Positions 36,041-44,768 of a DNA stretch of 64,000 nt are shown here, piece by piece. Location: assembly GCF_000346485.2 (NCBI RefSeq), contig NZ_KQ976354.1, forward strand, positions 3,227,421 through 3,291,420, read 5' to 3'. Numbering within the stretch: position 1 is the stretch's first letter; each line of letters opens with the position of its first letter. The position numbers were made by a program, and so were the translations under genes. The stretch is from Scytonema hofmannii PCC 7110. GTDB taxonomy: Bacteria > Cyanobacteriota > Cyanobacteriia > Cyanobacteriales > Nostocaceae. The notes below the pieces were generated by a model. It searched no databases and was not told the DNA's origin. It saw only the letters and a list, made by a program, of their open reading frames with translations.

Positions 36041-36405
36041 TGAAAATTTTAGTTGTAGACGATTCCAATCTTTCCCGTCGTACAATGCGCGGCATTCTTG
36101 AATCTCAAGGCTATCAAATTATCGAAGCCCAGGATGGCATGACTGCGATAGAGCGTTACTTTCTTGAAAAACCCGATCTGGTTATGCTCGACATAGTGAT
36201 GACTGGAATGCAGGGATTAGAAGTTCTAGAAAAACTACGCAAGTTAGACAACCAAGCACGCATTATTATTGCTACTGCCGATCTGCAAACTTTTACTCAC
36301 CAGCTTGCGATGGAAGCAGGAGCAGTAGGTGTTGTCAATAAGCCATTTACTACCACTGCTGTACTAACCGTGGTGAACAACGTACTTCAGGGAGTGCAAC
36401 AATGA
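36040..36405 (+). CDS. cheY: CheY-type response regulator
   Basis: A protein of 121 residues starting at the ATG (36040) fused to the cheB stop (TGATG). The receiver is complete: VVDDSNLSRR, LVMLDIVMTGMQG (phosphoaspartate; the usual proline after MP is threonine), IIATAD (switch threonine) and NKPFT (lysine). There is no output domain. It overlaps the cheC start by four bases. It is the second CheY of the locus, possibly a phosphate sink or the substrate of the CheC phosphatase next to it. Confidence 0.93.
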   Translation: MKILVVDDSNLSRRTMRGILESQGYQIIEAQDGMTAIERYFLEKPDLVMLDIVMTGMQGLEVLEKLRKLDNQARIIIATADLQTFTHQLAMEAGAVGVVNKPFTTTAVLTVVNNVLQGVQQ

Positions 36406-37022
36406 AGGTATTAACGGAAGAACAGAAAGATGCACTCAGTGAATTAATCAACATTGGCTTTGCTCGTACTGCAGCATCTCTTTCCGAACTGACAGGTTCT
36501 CGCGTACTCCTAGAAGCGCCTCAAGTTTCCATCCATCCAATGCACGAACTGGGTTCAAGACTAGCTACTTTTGTTCAAGGAGATGTAGCGACAGTGCAAC
36601 AGATTTTTACCGGATCTGTTTCAGGTAACGCGCTTTTACTCTTAAACTATGAAGGTGCGCTAATGCTGACCAATTTATTAAATCCAACCCCAAATTTACC
36701 AACCCATCGTCTAGATACTTCAGCAAGTGAGGTATTAACTGAAATTGGGAATATTCTCTTGAATGCCTGTCTAAGTATATTCGGCAATTTGCTCCAGATC
36801 CAAATTTCCTTCTCAGTTCCTTGTTTGCATCTTGAAGCACTAGATGGATTGCTCCATTCTTTGATTGTTAACAAGGAAGAGATGCGTTATGCAATGGTCA
36901 TTTATACAGCCTTTCACCTTCGGGATAATGCTGTTAAGGGATACTTGGTTATAGTACTAAGTGTTGTGTCTCTAGACCGCTTAGTTGAGGCTATCAATAA
37001 TTGGGCAGATTTGACAATTTAA
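36402..37022 (+). CDS. cheC: CheC-type CheY phosphatase
   Basis: A protein of 206 residues. Two copies of the phosphatase signature are legible: DALSELIN with proline 22 residues after the asparagine (about 10-40), and EVLTEIGN with proline again exactly 22 residues later (about 108-138). The second copy has E in place of the first D/S. CheC removes phosphate from CheY-P through paired Glu and Asn side chains. The four-base overlap with cheY upstream supports joint expression. A CheD partner is not seen. Confidence 0.88.
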   Translation: MKVLTEEQKDALSELINIGFARTAASLSELTGSRVLLEAPQVSIHPMHELGSRLATFVQGDVATVQQIFTGSVSGNALLLLNYEGALMLTNLLNPTPNLPTHRLDTSASEVLTEIGNILLNACLSIFGNLLQIQISFSVPCLHLEALDGLLHSLIVNKEEMRYAMVIYTAFHLRDNAVKGYLVIVLSVVSLDRLVEAINNWADLTI

Positions 37023-37063
37023 TTGGCATAATATATCTAATTTAATATTTTTTTATAAAAACA

Positions 37064-39001
37064 ATGAATAATATTAACATTGATAAACCAAAAAATGATG
37101 CCATGTTACACTGGTTAAACGATCTTGCCGATCGGGGAATTCTAACAACAGATGCCGATTTAAATATTTGTAGCTGGAATCGTTGGTTAGAAATCCATAG
37201 TGGCTTGAGTTCAAAAGAAATCATTGGACGCAACTTACTAGAAATTTATCCAGAATTAAAACAGCGTCGATTAAATTATTTTTATTATCAAGCGTTAAGC
37301 GGTCAAGTTATTATTCTTTCACAACGTTTGCACCGCTATCTTATTCCAATGCCATCAAGTATCGGTAAAAATATCTCACCGATGATGTTACAAACTGTGC
37401 GAATTGCACCCCTTGTAGAAGAATCGCCACAAAGCGGTACAATTACCATCATTGAGGATGTAACTGAACGAGTGGCTAGGGAGACCGAATTACAACAGAA
37501 AATTGAAGTCTTAGAACAAACAGAAGCAGCACGCCTTTCGGCTCAAGCACGCTTGGAACATCTACTTTCATCTAGCCCAGCTATTATCTATACTCGCAAT
37601 CCTCGTGAAGATGGAGCAATAACCTTTATTAGTGATAATGTTACGGCTCAACTGGGGTATCAACCTCAGGATTTTATAGAGGTTCACAACTTTTGGATTA
37701 AGCACATCCATCCTGATGATTTGGCAACTGTTCTGACTCAACTATCGTGTTTATTTGAACAAGAACATCTCGTATTGGAGTATCGTTTTTTGCATAAGGA
37801 TGGGACTTACAAGTGGATGTGTGATGAGATAAAGTTGGTACAAAACCCAAATGGTAATGTTCAAGAAATCGTAGGCATGTGGTATGACATCAACCAGCGC
37901 AAGCAAGCAGAAGAAAAAGTCAGAGAACAAGCTGCTCTCCTCGATATCACGACAGATGCTATTTTTGTTCAAGATTTAAACAACCAAATTCTATTTTGGA
38001 ACAAAAGTGCTGAAAAGTTGTATGGGTGGGCATCAGCAGAAGTGCTTGAACAGAAAGTTCATAACTTTTTGTACCAACATACTTTACCTCAAGTTGAAGA
38101 AGCCAAAAAAATTCTTCTTGAGAAAGGAGAATGGCAAGGAGAGTTACATCAAATTACGAAAGGCCATCAAGAAATTGTTGTTGAAAGTCGTTGGACACTT
38201 GTACGGAATGAGAAGAAGCAGCCAAAAGCAATACTGATTGTTAATACTGATATTACGCAGAAAAAACAACTTGAATCCCAATTTATCCGTCTCCAAAGAA
38301 TGGAGAGTATCGGAACTTTAGCAGGCGGGATGGCACACGACCTAAACAATGTATTAATGCCAATTCTAATGGCATCTGAACTATTGCGTAAAGAACTGAC
38401 TCCTGAGAAGAAGCAACGCGTTCTCACATTGGTAGAAACAAATGCTCACAGGGGAGCAAATTTGATCAAGCAATTGTTGTCCTTTGCACGAGGAGTTGAA
38501 AGCGGTCGCGCTTTTCTACAAATCAAGTATATACTTTGGGAAGTAGAGCAAATTATTTTAGAGACATTTCCAAAATCAATTCAATTCCACACTGATATTC
38601 CGCAGGAGCTTTGGCCTGTTTTTGGAGAAGTCACACAACTCTATCAAATTATACTCAACATCTGTATCAATGCCCGTGATGCCATGCCCAATGGTGGGAA
38701 TCTCAGTATTTCTGCTGAAAATATTGCAATTGATCGAGAATACGCTAACATAAACCTTGAGAGTCACGTAGGCTCCTATGTTGCCCTAATTATTTCCGAT
38801 ACTGGGACTGGTATTCCCCCAGAAATCTTGGAGAGAATTTTTGAGCCATTTTTTACGACGAAAGAACTTGGCAAAGGTACAGGGCTTGGTCTTTCAACCG
38901 TTTTAGGTATTGTTAAAAGTCACAACGGTTTTTTGAAGGTAGATAGCCAGCTCGGAAAGGGGACAAAATTTAAGGTTTATTTACCAGCCTCTATCGAATA
39001 A
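37064..39001 (+). CDS. PAS-domain sensor histidine kinase
   Basis: A protein of 645 residues with three PAS domains (about 20-145, 165-285 and 290-405), then a dimerisation domain with LAGGMAHDLNNVLMPI (phosphorylated histidine near 425) and an ATPase domain (N box ICINARDAM, G boxes ISDTGTGIPPE and KGTGLGLSTV). There is no membrane helix and no receiver, so it is a soluble class that would phosphorylate a separate regulator, perhaps the single-domain ones nearby. It lies 41 bases after cheC on the same strand and likely belongs to the operon. Confidence 0.92.
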   Translation: MNNINIDKPKNDAMLHWLNDLADRGILTTDADLNICSWNRWLEIHSGLSSKEIIGRNLLEIYPELKQRRLNYFYYQALSGQVIILSQRLHRYLIPMPSSIGKNISPMMLQTVRIAPLVEESPQSGTITIIEDVTERVARETELQQKIEVLEQTEAARLSAQARLEHLLSSSPAIIYTRNPREDGAITFISDNVTAQLGYQPQDFIEVHNFWIKHIHPDDLATVLTQLSCLFEQEHLVLEYRFLHKDGTYKWMCDEIKLVQNPNGNVQEIVGMWYDINQRKQAEEKVREQAALLDITTDAIFVQDLNNQILFWNKSAEKLYGWASAEVLEQKVHNFLYQHTLPQVEEAKKILLEKGEWQGELHQITKGHQEIVVESRWTLVRNEKKQPKAILIVNTDITQKKQLESQFIRLQRMESIGTLAGGMAHDLNNVLMPILMASELLRKELTPEKKQRVLTLVETNAHRGANLIKQLLSFARGVESGRAFLQIKYILWEVEQIILETFPKSIQFHTDIPQELWPVFGEVTQLYQIILNICINARDAMPNGGNLSISAENIAIDREYANINLESHVGSYVALIISDTGTGIPPEILERIFEPFFTTKELGKGTGLGLSTVLGIVKSHNGFLKVDSQLGKGTKFKVYLPASIE

Positions 39002-39095
39002 TGAAACCCCCTTGCGGGATTGAAACTCCGCCAGTGTTAAATCTATTGAGAGGCTTCTTTTGGATTAAGGGATTTCCAAGAAATAAATTATTCAT

Positions 39096-39159
39096 CTTGT
39101 GGGACGGGCGTCCCCGCCCGTTCTATATTGGTGGCGGGCGAGGACGCCCGTACCACAAG
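39096..39159. repeat. cttgtgg-family hairpin element
   Basis: cttgtgggacgggcgtcc (39096-39113) pairs with ggacgcccgtaccacaag (39142-39159) over nearly the full arm, with a gc-rich inner stem. It is the most regular copy of the family seen at 12074 and 23751. Confidence 0.8.
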
Positions 39160-39180
39160 AAATTTGGGAGATTTTTTTAT

Positions 39181-39330
39181 TTGGAAGTCTCTAAGCTAAA
39201 GCAAGCGTACAATGTATTCTTCAAAGGATTGCGGAAAAGACCCAATTTCAAGTCAATTCATAAATATTCTGGTTGGAAAGTCGGCAGTGGCAACAAGCAT
39301 ACTGGCTCTATGAAGCAACTGCAACAGTTG
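39181..39330 (+). pseudogene. Possible TnpB/OrfB N-terminal scrap
   Basis: The plus frame LEVSKLKQAYNVFFKGLRKR, then PNFKSIHKYSGWKVGSG resembles the lysine- and aromatic-rich segment of TnpB proteins (KxAYxxFFxxxxxxPxFKS). It lacks start and continuation. The call rests on this short resemblance only. Confidence 0.3.
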
Positions 39331-39359
39331 AAAAGGGAAACGCCTAACCTTGTGGTAGT

Positions 39360-40190
39360 TCATCCGAAACGCCCACTGATGTACTCTGCTGCTTCCTTAG
39401 TTGTAGGAGCATCAAACATTTGCACTGTAGGACTGAACTCGACTAATTTTCCTCGACGTTTGTTGTGTTCATCGACTTCAGTGTTAAAGAAAGCTGTCCA
39501 GTCAGCGACTCGTGAAGCTTGTTGCATATTGTGAGTCACCATAATGATAGTGTACTGTTCCTTGAGTTCAAGGCAAAGTTCTTCAACTTGACGTGTAGAG
39601 ATGGGATCTAAAGCAGAACAGGGTTCATCCATTAACAGCACATCAGGCTTCATTGCGATCGCACGTGCAATACAAAGACGTTGCTGTTGTCCTCCTGATA
39701 ACGCTGTCCCCTTGGATTTCAGTTTGTCTTTTACCTCATCCCATAAAGCCGCTTGACGTAACGACTGCTCTACCAGTTCATCCAAATTTCCTTTATAGCC
39801 ATTTGTACGTGGTGCAAAGGCAATATTTTCGTATATGGATTTAGGAAAAGGATTTGGTCTTTGGAAAACCATACCCACTTGTCGGCGTAATTTGACTGAA
39901 TTAATACTTGTGTCGTAAATATTTTTGTTGCGGTAATGGAGTTTTCCCTTAACCTCTGCACCGGGGATCAAATCGTTCATCCGATTAAAGCAACGTAACA
40001 AGGTACTTTTACCACAACCAGAAGGACCAATAAAGGCTATAATTTGCCTCTCAGGAATATTCAGATAAACTTCCTGAAGTGCCATAAATCCGCTGTAGAA
40101 AACTCTAACACCTTCGACATCAAAAACTGAGTTATCTTGTCGAGACTGTGTTGCACCACTTGGTCTGTTTCTTGGATTGTTGTAGGTCAT
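39360..40190 (-). CDS. pstB: Phosphate ABC transporter ATPase PstB
   Basis: A protein of 276 residues: Walker [15 protein letters not shown] (about 54-67), Q-loop [21 protein letters not shown] signature [15 protein letters not shown], Walker [14 protein letters not shown] and the switch histidine [10 protein letters not shown]. The PNPFPxSI Q-loop block is diagnostic for PstB. It drives phosphate uptake with PstA and PstC at the inner membrane. It follows pstA after a 105-base gap containing tandem repeats. Confidence 0.96.
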   Translation of the reverse strand: MTYNNPRNRPSGATQSRQDNSVFDVEGVRVFYSGFMALQEVYLNIPERQIIAFIGPSGCGKSTLLRCFNRMNDLIPGAEVKGKLHYRNKNIYDTSINSVKLRRQVGMVFQRPNPFPKSIYENIAFAPRTNGYKGNLDELVEQSLRQAALWDEVKDKLKSKGTALSGGQQQRLCIARAIAMKPDVLLMDEPCSALDPISTRQVEELCLELKEQYTIIMVTHNMQQASRVADWTAFFNTEVDEHNKRRGKLVEFSPTVQMFDAPTTKEAAEYISGRFG

Positions 40191-40256
40191 GATGTAATGG
40201 TTGGTTGTTAGTTGTTGGTTGTTAGTGGTTAGTGGTGGGGATTGGATAATTCAATG

Positions 40257-40292
40257 GCTATTCCCTACTCCCTACTCCCTACTCCCCAATAT
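40257..40292. repeat. tactccc tandem repeat between pstA and pstB
   Basis: Four to five tactccc heptamers in tandem (the complement of the gggagta unit at 41-95). With the preceding gttgttagt units they fill the 105-base gap between pstB and pstA. Confidence 0.75.
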
Positions 40293-40295
40293 CTA

Positions 40296-41198
40296 TCATC
40301 GGAGTAGCGAGTATTTTTGTCGGATATAGATTGCTGCACCATTGAGAATTAAAATTACGAGCATTAAAGCAATAATAGTTGCTGCTGCTGCGTTAGAAAA
40401 ACCTGGTTCTGGACGAGTGATATAGGAGTAAATTTGGATGGGCAATGCCATAAATCGTTGAAACAAACCAGGGCTAAATGTCAAGAAACTCACGGCTCCA
40501 ACCACAATCAGAGAAGCCGCATCACCAATAGCACGGGACACTGAAATAATCACACCCGTTAAAATTCCTGGAACAGCATAAGGTATAACATGATTGCTGA
40601 TGGTTTTCCACTTTGTGACGCCTAAACCATAAGAAGCATTTCTCAGAGAATCGGGAACCGAGCGAATAGCTTCTCTAGAAGTCACAATGATAACTGGTAA
40701 AGATAGCAAAGATAAAGTCAGTGCGCCAGAAATCAATGCTGGGCCAAAGCTTAAAAGATAATTGAAAACGCCTAATCCCAGTAATCCGTAGACGATAGAA
40801 GGAACACCTGCCAGATTACTAATATTAATCTCAATGATATCTGTCCACCAAGTTTTTGGTGCATATTCTTCAAGATACAAAGCTGCTCCTACTCCTATTG
40901 GTACAGAAACTAAAATGACGATGAAACCCAGTAATAGGCTGCTGACAATTGCAGGAAGAATACCACCGCGTTCTGGAAACCTCGAAGGTGTTTCAGTAAT
41001 AAAACCTGGGGTTAAAAATCTTCCCAATCCGTCGCTACAAATATCAAAAATCAGAAGAGCAAGAACAAATAAACCAATGAGCAACCCAAGCAAAAATAGG
41101 ATTTCAAAGACTTTGCCTACTGTTTCTCTACGGTCTATATTGTCGGTAAACTCGTCTACTTTTTGTTGAAAATTATCTGGGTAAATTGAATTAGCCAT
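40296..41198 (-). CDS. pstA: Phosphate ABC transporter permease PstA
   Basis: About 300 residues from the ATG at 41198, four bases after the pstC stop; a longer frame from 41249 would overlap pstC and is less likely. There are six membrane segments. The first (VFEILFLLGLLIGLFVLALL) is followed by a periplasmic loop, SLLLGFIVILVSVPIGVGAA, and the EAA-type cytoplasmic loop SLRNASYGLGVTKWKTISNH that docks PstB. It forms the channel with PstC. Confidence 0.95.
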   Translation of the reverse strand: MANSIYPDNFQQKVDEFTDNIDRRETVGKVFEILFLLGLLIGLFVLALLIFDICSDGLGRFLTPGFITETPSRFPERGGILPAIVSSLLLGFIVILVSVPIGVGAALYLEEYAPKTWWTDIIEINISNLAGVPSIVYGLLGLGVFNYLLSFGPALISGALTLSLLSLPVIIVTSREAIRSVPDSLRNASYGLGVTKWKTISNHVIPYAVPGILTGVIISVSRAIGDAASLIVVGAVSFLTFSPGLFQRFMALPIQIYSYITRPEPGFSNAAAATIIALMLVILILNGAAIYIRQKYSLLR

Positions 41199-41202
41199 GC
41201 CG

Positions 41203-42135
41203 TTAATCGTATTTCTCCTTAAAGCGTTTTGTAATCCAGTTACTGGCAATATTGAGAGCCAACGTTATCAAAAATAAAACGGCTCCCACAGCATATAAAG
41301 TTTTGTAATTCAGGCTGCCGCGAGGACTGTCTCCTCCAGAAATTTGAGCCATGTAAGCTGTCATGGTTTCTACTGACTCAAAGAGGTTAACAGTCAACTT
41401 TGGCTGTTGTCCTGCAGCGATGACAACAGTCATTGTTTCACCTACAGCACGAGAAATTCCCAGAATGATTGAGGCTGCGATCCCCGAAAGAGCAGCAGGT
41501 AGGAGAATCTTGAATATGGATTCGAGTTTTGTGAGTCCCAATGCAAATGCGCCTTCCCGCAAAGCACGAGGAACAGCTTGTATGGCATCTAAACTAATAG
41601 AACCAACGGTAGGGGTAATCATGACTCCCATCATTAAACCGGCGCTTAGGGCATTAAAGATTTCTAGTGGGAGAAAACTTCGCAGAAAGGGAGTCACAAA
41701 TAACAGAGCAAAGTAACCATAAACTACTGTTGGCACCCCTGCTAGAAGTTCCACCGCAGGACGTAAAATGGCTGCTACTTTTGGTTGAGCATATTCACTT
41801 AAATAAATAGCAGAAGATAAACCTAAAGGAATTGCAACAGCCATTGCAATAACCGTAGTGAGTAAAGTGCCATTAATTAATGGCCACACCCCAAAATGTC
41901 TATTTGCAAATAGTGGTGTCCATTCTGTGTCTAAGAAGAACTTAGCTAAGGATACTTCTTGGAAAAATTCAAACGCTACTTGAAAGATAATGACGACAAT
42001 TCCAACGGTTGTGAGAATTGAAACTAACCCGCAACAAAATAAAAGTGTTGCAATGATTTTTTCTTGAATGTCGTCAGTTGTTTGTTTTTCAATTGAGCGA
42101 TCGTAACCATCGTTCAAATAATTTGCGCCCCGCAT
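41203..42135 (-). CDS. pstC: Phosphate ABC transporter permease PstC
   Basis: A protein of 310 residues, six membrane segments. LFCCGLVSILTTVGIVVIIF is the first, and the EAA loop is ALREGAFALGLTKLESIFKI. LLAGVPTVVYGYFAL is typical of PstC. It starts the pstC-pstA-pstB unit. The phosphate-binding PstS that usually precedes it is absent from the window. Confidence 0.95.
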   Translation of the reverse strand: MRGANYLNDGYDRSIEKQTTDDIQEKIIATLLFCCGLVSILTTVGIVVIIFQVAFEFFQEVSLAKFFLDTEWTPLFANRHFGVWPLINGTLLTTVIAMAVAIPLGLSSAIYLSEYAQPKVAAILRPAVELLAGVPTVVYGYFALLFVTPFLRSFLPLEIFNALSAGLMMGVMITPTVGSISLDAIQAVPRALREGAFALGLTKLESIFKILLPAALSGIAASIILGISRAVGETMTVVIAAGQQPKLTVNLFESVETMTAYMAQISGGDSPRGSLNYKTLYAVGAVLFLITLALNIASNWITKRFKEKYD

Positions 42136-42583
42136 AACTATACAATTTTGGATTTTGGATTTTGGATTTTGGATTTAATTGGATTTAAACAGTCTCTTCA
42201 AAGTGGTATTAGTTATTAGAGAAAAAATTTCCCATCCCACTATTAACCATTAGTAATTAGCAGTTAGCCATTAGCTATAGGATTCCTATTTGATTTTTGA
42301 ACTATACGTAGGTAGGGCTAAAGCCCACCACTACCTACAGTACTAATAGCCATTAGCCATTAGCCATTAACTTTGTTTAGAAGCTAGCCCCTCAGGTGTT
42401 TATATCATAAAATCCCTTATTTGCATACAATTACCGTATCTTTTTATTAATTGTATTGAAAAAAGCATAAATTTAACAGTACAAAATACTGTTTTGTCAT
42501 TATTCTTTGACAAGACATATATTGACAAATTATTAGTGAAATAATATACAACGTAACTAAGTAGCCAAAAATAAGAATTATTT
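42136..42583. other. Region upstream of pstC
   Basis: It contains a ttttggattttgga run (42150-42175), ttagccattagcc-type heptamer repeats (42240-42375), and AT-rich unique sequence. The pst promoter should lie here. I looked for direct repeats resembling a cyanobacterial Pho box (TTAACC-type) and saw only an isolated ttaacc, so I do not call one. Confidence 0.5.
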
Positions 42584-42861
42584 GGAGTAATCTGGGGTTA
42601 ATCGGACTTAACCGACCCCAGACTACGTTGCTCATTTGAGCACTCCCTTACAGGGTATTGTTTGCCTCGACACGGCTTTTGGGCAAGGCAGATGGATTCC
42701 GGTGTTGCACTGTGTGACGCAGCCATGTTCCTTGTCCGACGCTTGAGACTGGCTAATCTCCCGCGCGTCATGACCCTTAAGCGGACGACTTGAAACAAGT
42801 TCAAGTTGAGTCATGGTGGAGCCAGTAACCGAATTGCTCCCTTATTACTCTGGATTACTCC
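42584..42861 (-). ncRNA. Orphan HEARO/omega RNA-type element with the iscB gene deleted
   Basis: A GC-richer block bounded by nine-base inverted repeats ggagtaatc (42584-42592) and gattactcc (42853-42861). Imperfect hairpins lie at both ends (tctggggt 42591-42598 / accccaga 42615-42622; ctgga/tccag near 42850). Read on the minus strand it is rich in short stems, for instance tgcct/aggca across 42663-42690. It ends with taagggag, then ATG at 42635 and the codons M-S-N-V-V, as IscB proteins commonly begin, before breaking into the end hairpin. I infer a HEARO RNA (the guide scaffold of IscB) whose ORF was lost after five codons. Frames of about 60 codons across it are not genes. Confidence 0.5.
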
Positions 42862-43281
42862 AGTTCACGTACTCCTCACCAGATGGGAGTTACACTGTCA
42901 CAGTTTATACTTAATTTTATCTACAAGAATATAATTATAGCATTTAATATTCAAACAAGCTGTATTGTTTTATAAGTTTACATTTTCAACTCATTCATCA
43001 TTAATTAAAACAAATATTACAGGACTTACGCAAAAATTGCTAAAAACCTTGATTTATCGAACCGCCAAGAATTCGTACAGCGTGCGTAAGTCCCATATTA
43101 TTGCGTTTCCTAGTCTGTTGAGGTACAAATTTATCAGCGTCCATCCGCGTTCATCTGCGGTTAATTCATTATTCTGTACCTCACGAAAGTAGGAATTGCT
43201 ATAGTCTTATTTGATACTTTTTTATTCTTTTGAGGAGATGATATACTAGCGAAAATTGTACTATAAGGAAATAATCTAGCG
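42862..43281. other. Gap before the Gfo/Idh/MocA gene
   Basis: AT-rich. A palindromic pair aggacttacgcaaaaatt (about 43021) / gcgtaagtcc (about 43082) makes a 60-base stem-loop of a type seen dispersed in cyanobacteria. aaggaaataat lies ahead of the next start. No gene is seen. Confidence 0.5.
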
Positions 43282-44379
43282 GTGATTGGTGTTGCAGTTG
43301 TTGGCACGGGGTTTGGGCAAAAAGTTCACATACCTGGATTTCAAGCTCATCCTAATACAGAACTAGTTGCTGTCTATAATCGAGATTTAGATAAAGCAAA
43401 AGCGATCGCGCAATCCTACAATATTCCCCATGCTTCCAATACGGTAGAAGACATTGTTCGCTTACCTGAAGTACAAGCAGTCAGTATTTCCACACCGCCA
43501 AGTTTACATTACGAAATGGCAAAAATTGTGCTGCAAGCTGGGAAACATCTGTTATTGGAAAAACCCGTTACCATGAATGCGGCTGAAGCTCAAGAACTGT
43601 ATAAGTTAGCCCAGCAAAAAGGTGTTATTGCTTCTGTAGATTTTGAATTTCGTTTTGTACCGGGATGGCAATTGTTTTCTGAACTCTTGTCTCAAGATTT
43701 AGTTGGTTCCAAGCGGTTCATTAAAATTGATTGGTTGGGTTCTTCTCGTTCGGATGCTACACGCCCCTGGAACTGGTATTCTCGTAAAGACCAAGGAGGC
43801 GGTGCATTGGGTTCTTTAGGTTCCCATACTTTTGATTATATTCACTGGTTATTTGGCCCTGTACGGAGATTAAACGCTCATTTCAGTACTGCCATTTCTC
43901 AAAGACCAGACCCCAAGACTGGAGAACTCAAGCCAGTGGAAACAGATGATACCTGTATGCTGACCCTAGAATTGGCGGATGGAACTCCTTGTCAAGTGTC
44001 TATTAGTGCTGTGGTGTACGCACAACGCACCCATTGGGTAGAAGTTTATGGGGATCGTGGTAGTTTAGTTTTGGGAAGTGAAAATCAAAAAGACTACATC
44101 CACGGATTCCACGTTTGGACTTCCAGTCTAGGTAAACCCTTGACTGAAATAGAAATACCTAACCGATTGCTATTTCCAAAAAACTTTGCTGATGGTCGAA
44201 TTTCTGCATTTATGAGAGTTGTAGACCAATGGGTACAAGGTATTGACCGCAAGCAGCAAACAGTTCCATCTTTGAGAGAAGGAGTTTATTCTCAGTTATT
44301 GATGGACATATCGCAAGAATCAAATACTAAGTCAACTTGGGTAGATGTCCCTTCTTTAGAAGATTTTATCGACAAGTAA
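43282..44379 (+). CDS. Gfo/Idh/MocA-family oxidoreductase
   Basis: A protein of 365 residues beginning at a GTG (43282) with aaggaaat about 11 bases upstream. The NAD(P) motif VAVVGTGFGQKVHIPGF opens the protein, followed by ISTPPSLHYEMAKIVLQAGK and the catalytic lysine block LLLEKPVTMN. The C-terminal domain carries GGGALGSLGSHTFDYIHWLF, which holds the substrate-site histidine. It oxidises or reduces a sugar or cyclitol hydroxyl with a nicotinamide cofactor; the substrate is unknown. No sugar-metabolism neighbours are present. A gtcactg repeat follows the stop. Confidence 0.9.
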   Translation: MIGVAVVGTGFGQKVHIPGFQAHPNTELVAVYNRDLDKAKAIAQSYNIPHASNTVEDIVRLPEVQAVSISTPPSLHYEMAKIVLQAGKHLLLEKPVTMNAAEAQELYKLAQQKGVIASVDFEFRFVPGWQLFSELLSQDLVGSKRFIKIDWLGSSRSDATRPWNWYSRKDQGGGALGSLGSHTFDYIHWLFGPVRRLNAHFSTAISQRPDPKTGELKPVETDDTCMLTLELADGTPCQVSISAVVYAQRTHWVEVYGDRGSLVLGSENQKDYIHGFHVWTSSLGKPLTEIEIPNRLLFPKNFADGRISAFMRVVDQWVQGIDRKQQTVPSLREGVYSQLLMDISQESNTKSTWVDVPSLEDFIDK

Positions 44380-44382
44380 TTT

Positions 44383-44768
44383 GTCACTGGTCACTGGTCA
44401 CTGATTACTGGTCACTGAATAAGTAAAGGGGGACAAGGGAATATAGCCCCGTGCAAGCCATTCCCTTATCTCCCACCTCTCCAAGATTCCCTCTCTTACA
44501 TGGGCAGATAAAGAGCAGTAAACTACATAACTTATCGCACATCCAGTCCGGATAGTGATTGAATGCGTTCTGGTTGCATGTGGTTTACAGAGCAACAATA
44601 TACGACACTTTATCTGACCGTGTCGCTCTCCTACAGTTGAGTTTTGACCTATACTAAGTGTGGGGATGTTACCTGAACTTTTGGCTAGGTATGCTTAATA
44701 CACAAGGGATTCGAGGCATTACTGATTTGAGTAAATGCTAATTCTCTCTCAAAACCTGACAAAAGTCC
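44383..44768. other. Tandem repeat and empty gap
   Basis: tcactgg heptamers (44383-44417) follow the preceding stop. The next 350 bases, up to the flavoprotein stop, show no coding frame or hairpin I can support. Confidence 0.5.

Larger units (their letters stand above)
39002..39359. other. Gap of repeats and a possible transposase scrap
   Basis: It begins with a single cccttgcgggattgaaac stretch that looks like part of a CRISPR-type repeat but occurs once only. It continues with a cttgtgg-family hairpin (39096-39159), then a stretch (39181-39300) whose plus frame reads LKQAYNVFFKGLRKRPNFKS, then IHKYSGWKVGSGNKH. That resembles the N-terminal half of OrfB/TnpB proteins but has no start. It ends at the pstB stop on the other strand. 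Confidence 0.45.

Noticed and set aside
39003-39028. Single CRISPR-repeat-like stretch (cccttgcgggattgaaac)
   Set aside because: It occurs once; no second repeat, spacer spacing or cas gene is nearby.
39001-39534. 177-codon plus-strand frame across repeats into pstB
   Set aside because: It combines repeat sequence, a possible TnpB scrap and the antisense of pstB.
42447-42814. Minus-strand frames of 60-68 codons in the HEARO-like block
   Set aside because: They overlap each other in different phases within a structured region and lack family resemblance, apart from the five iscB-like start codons.
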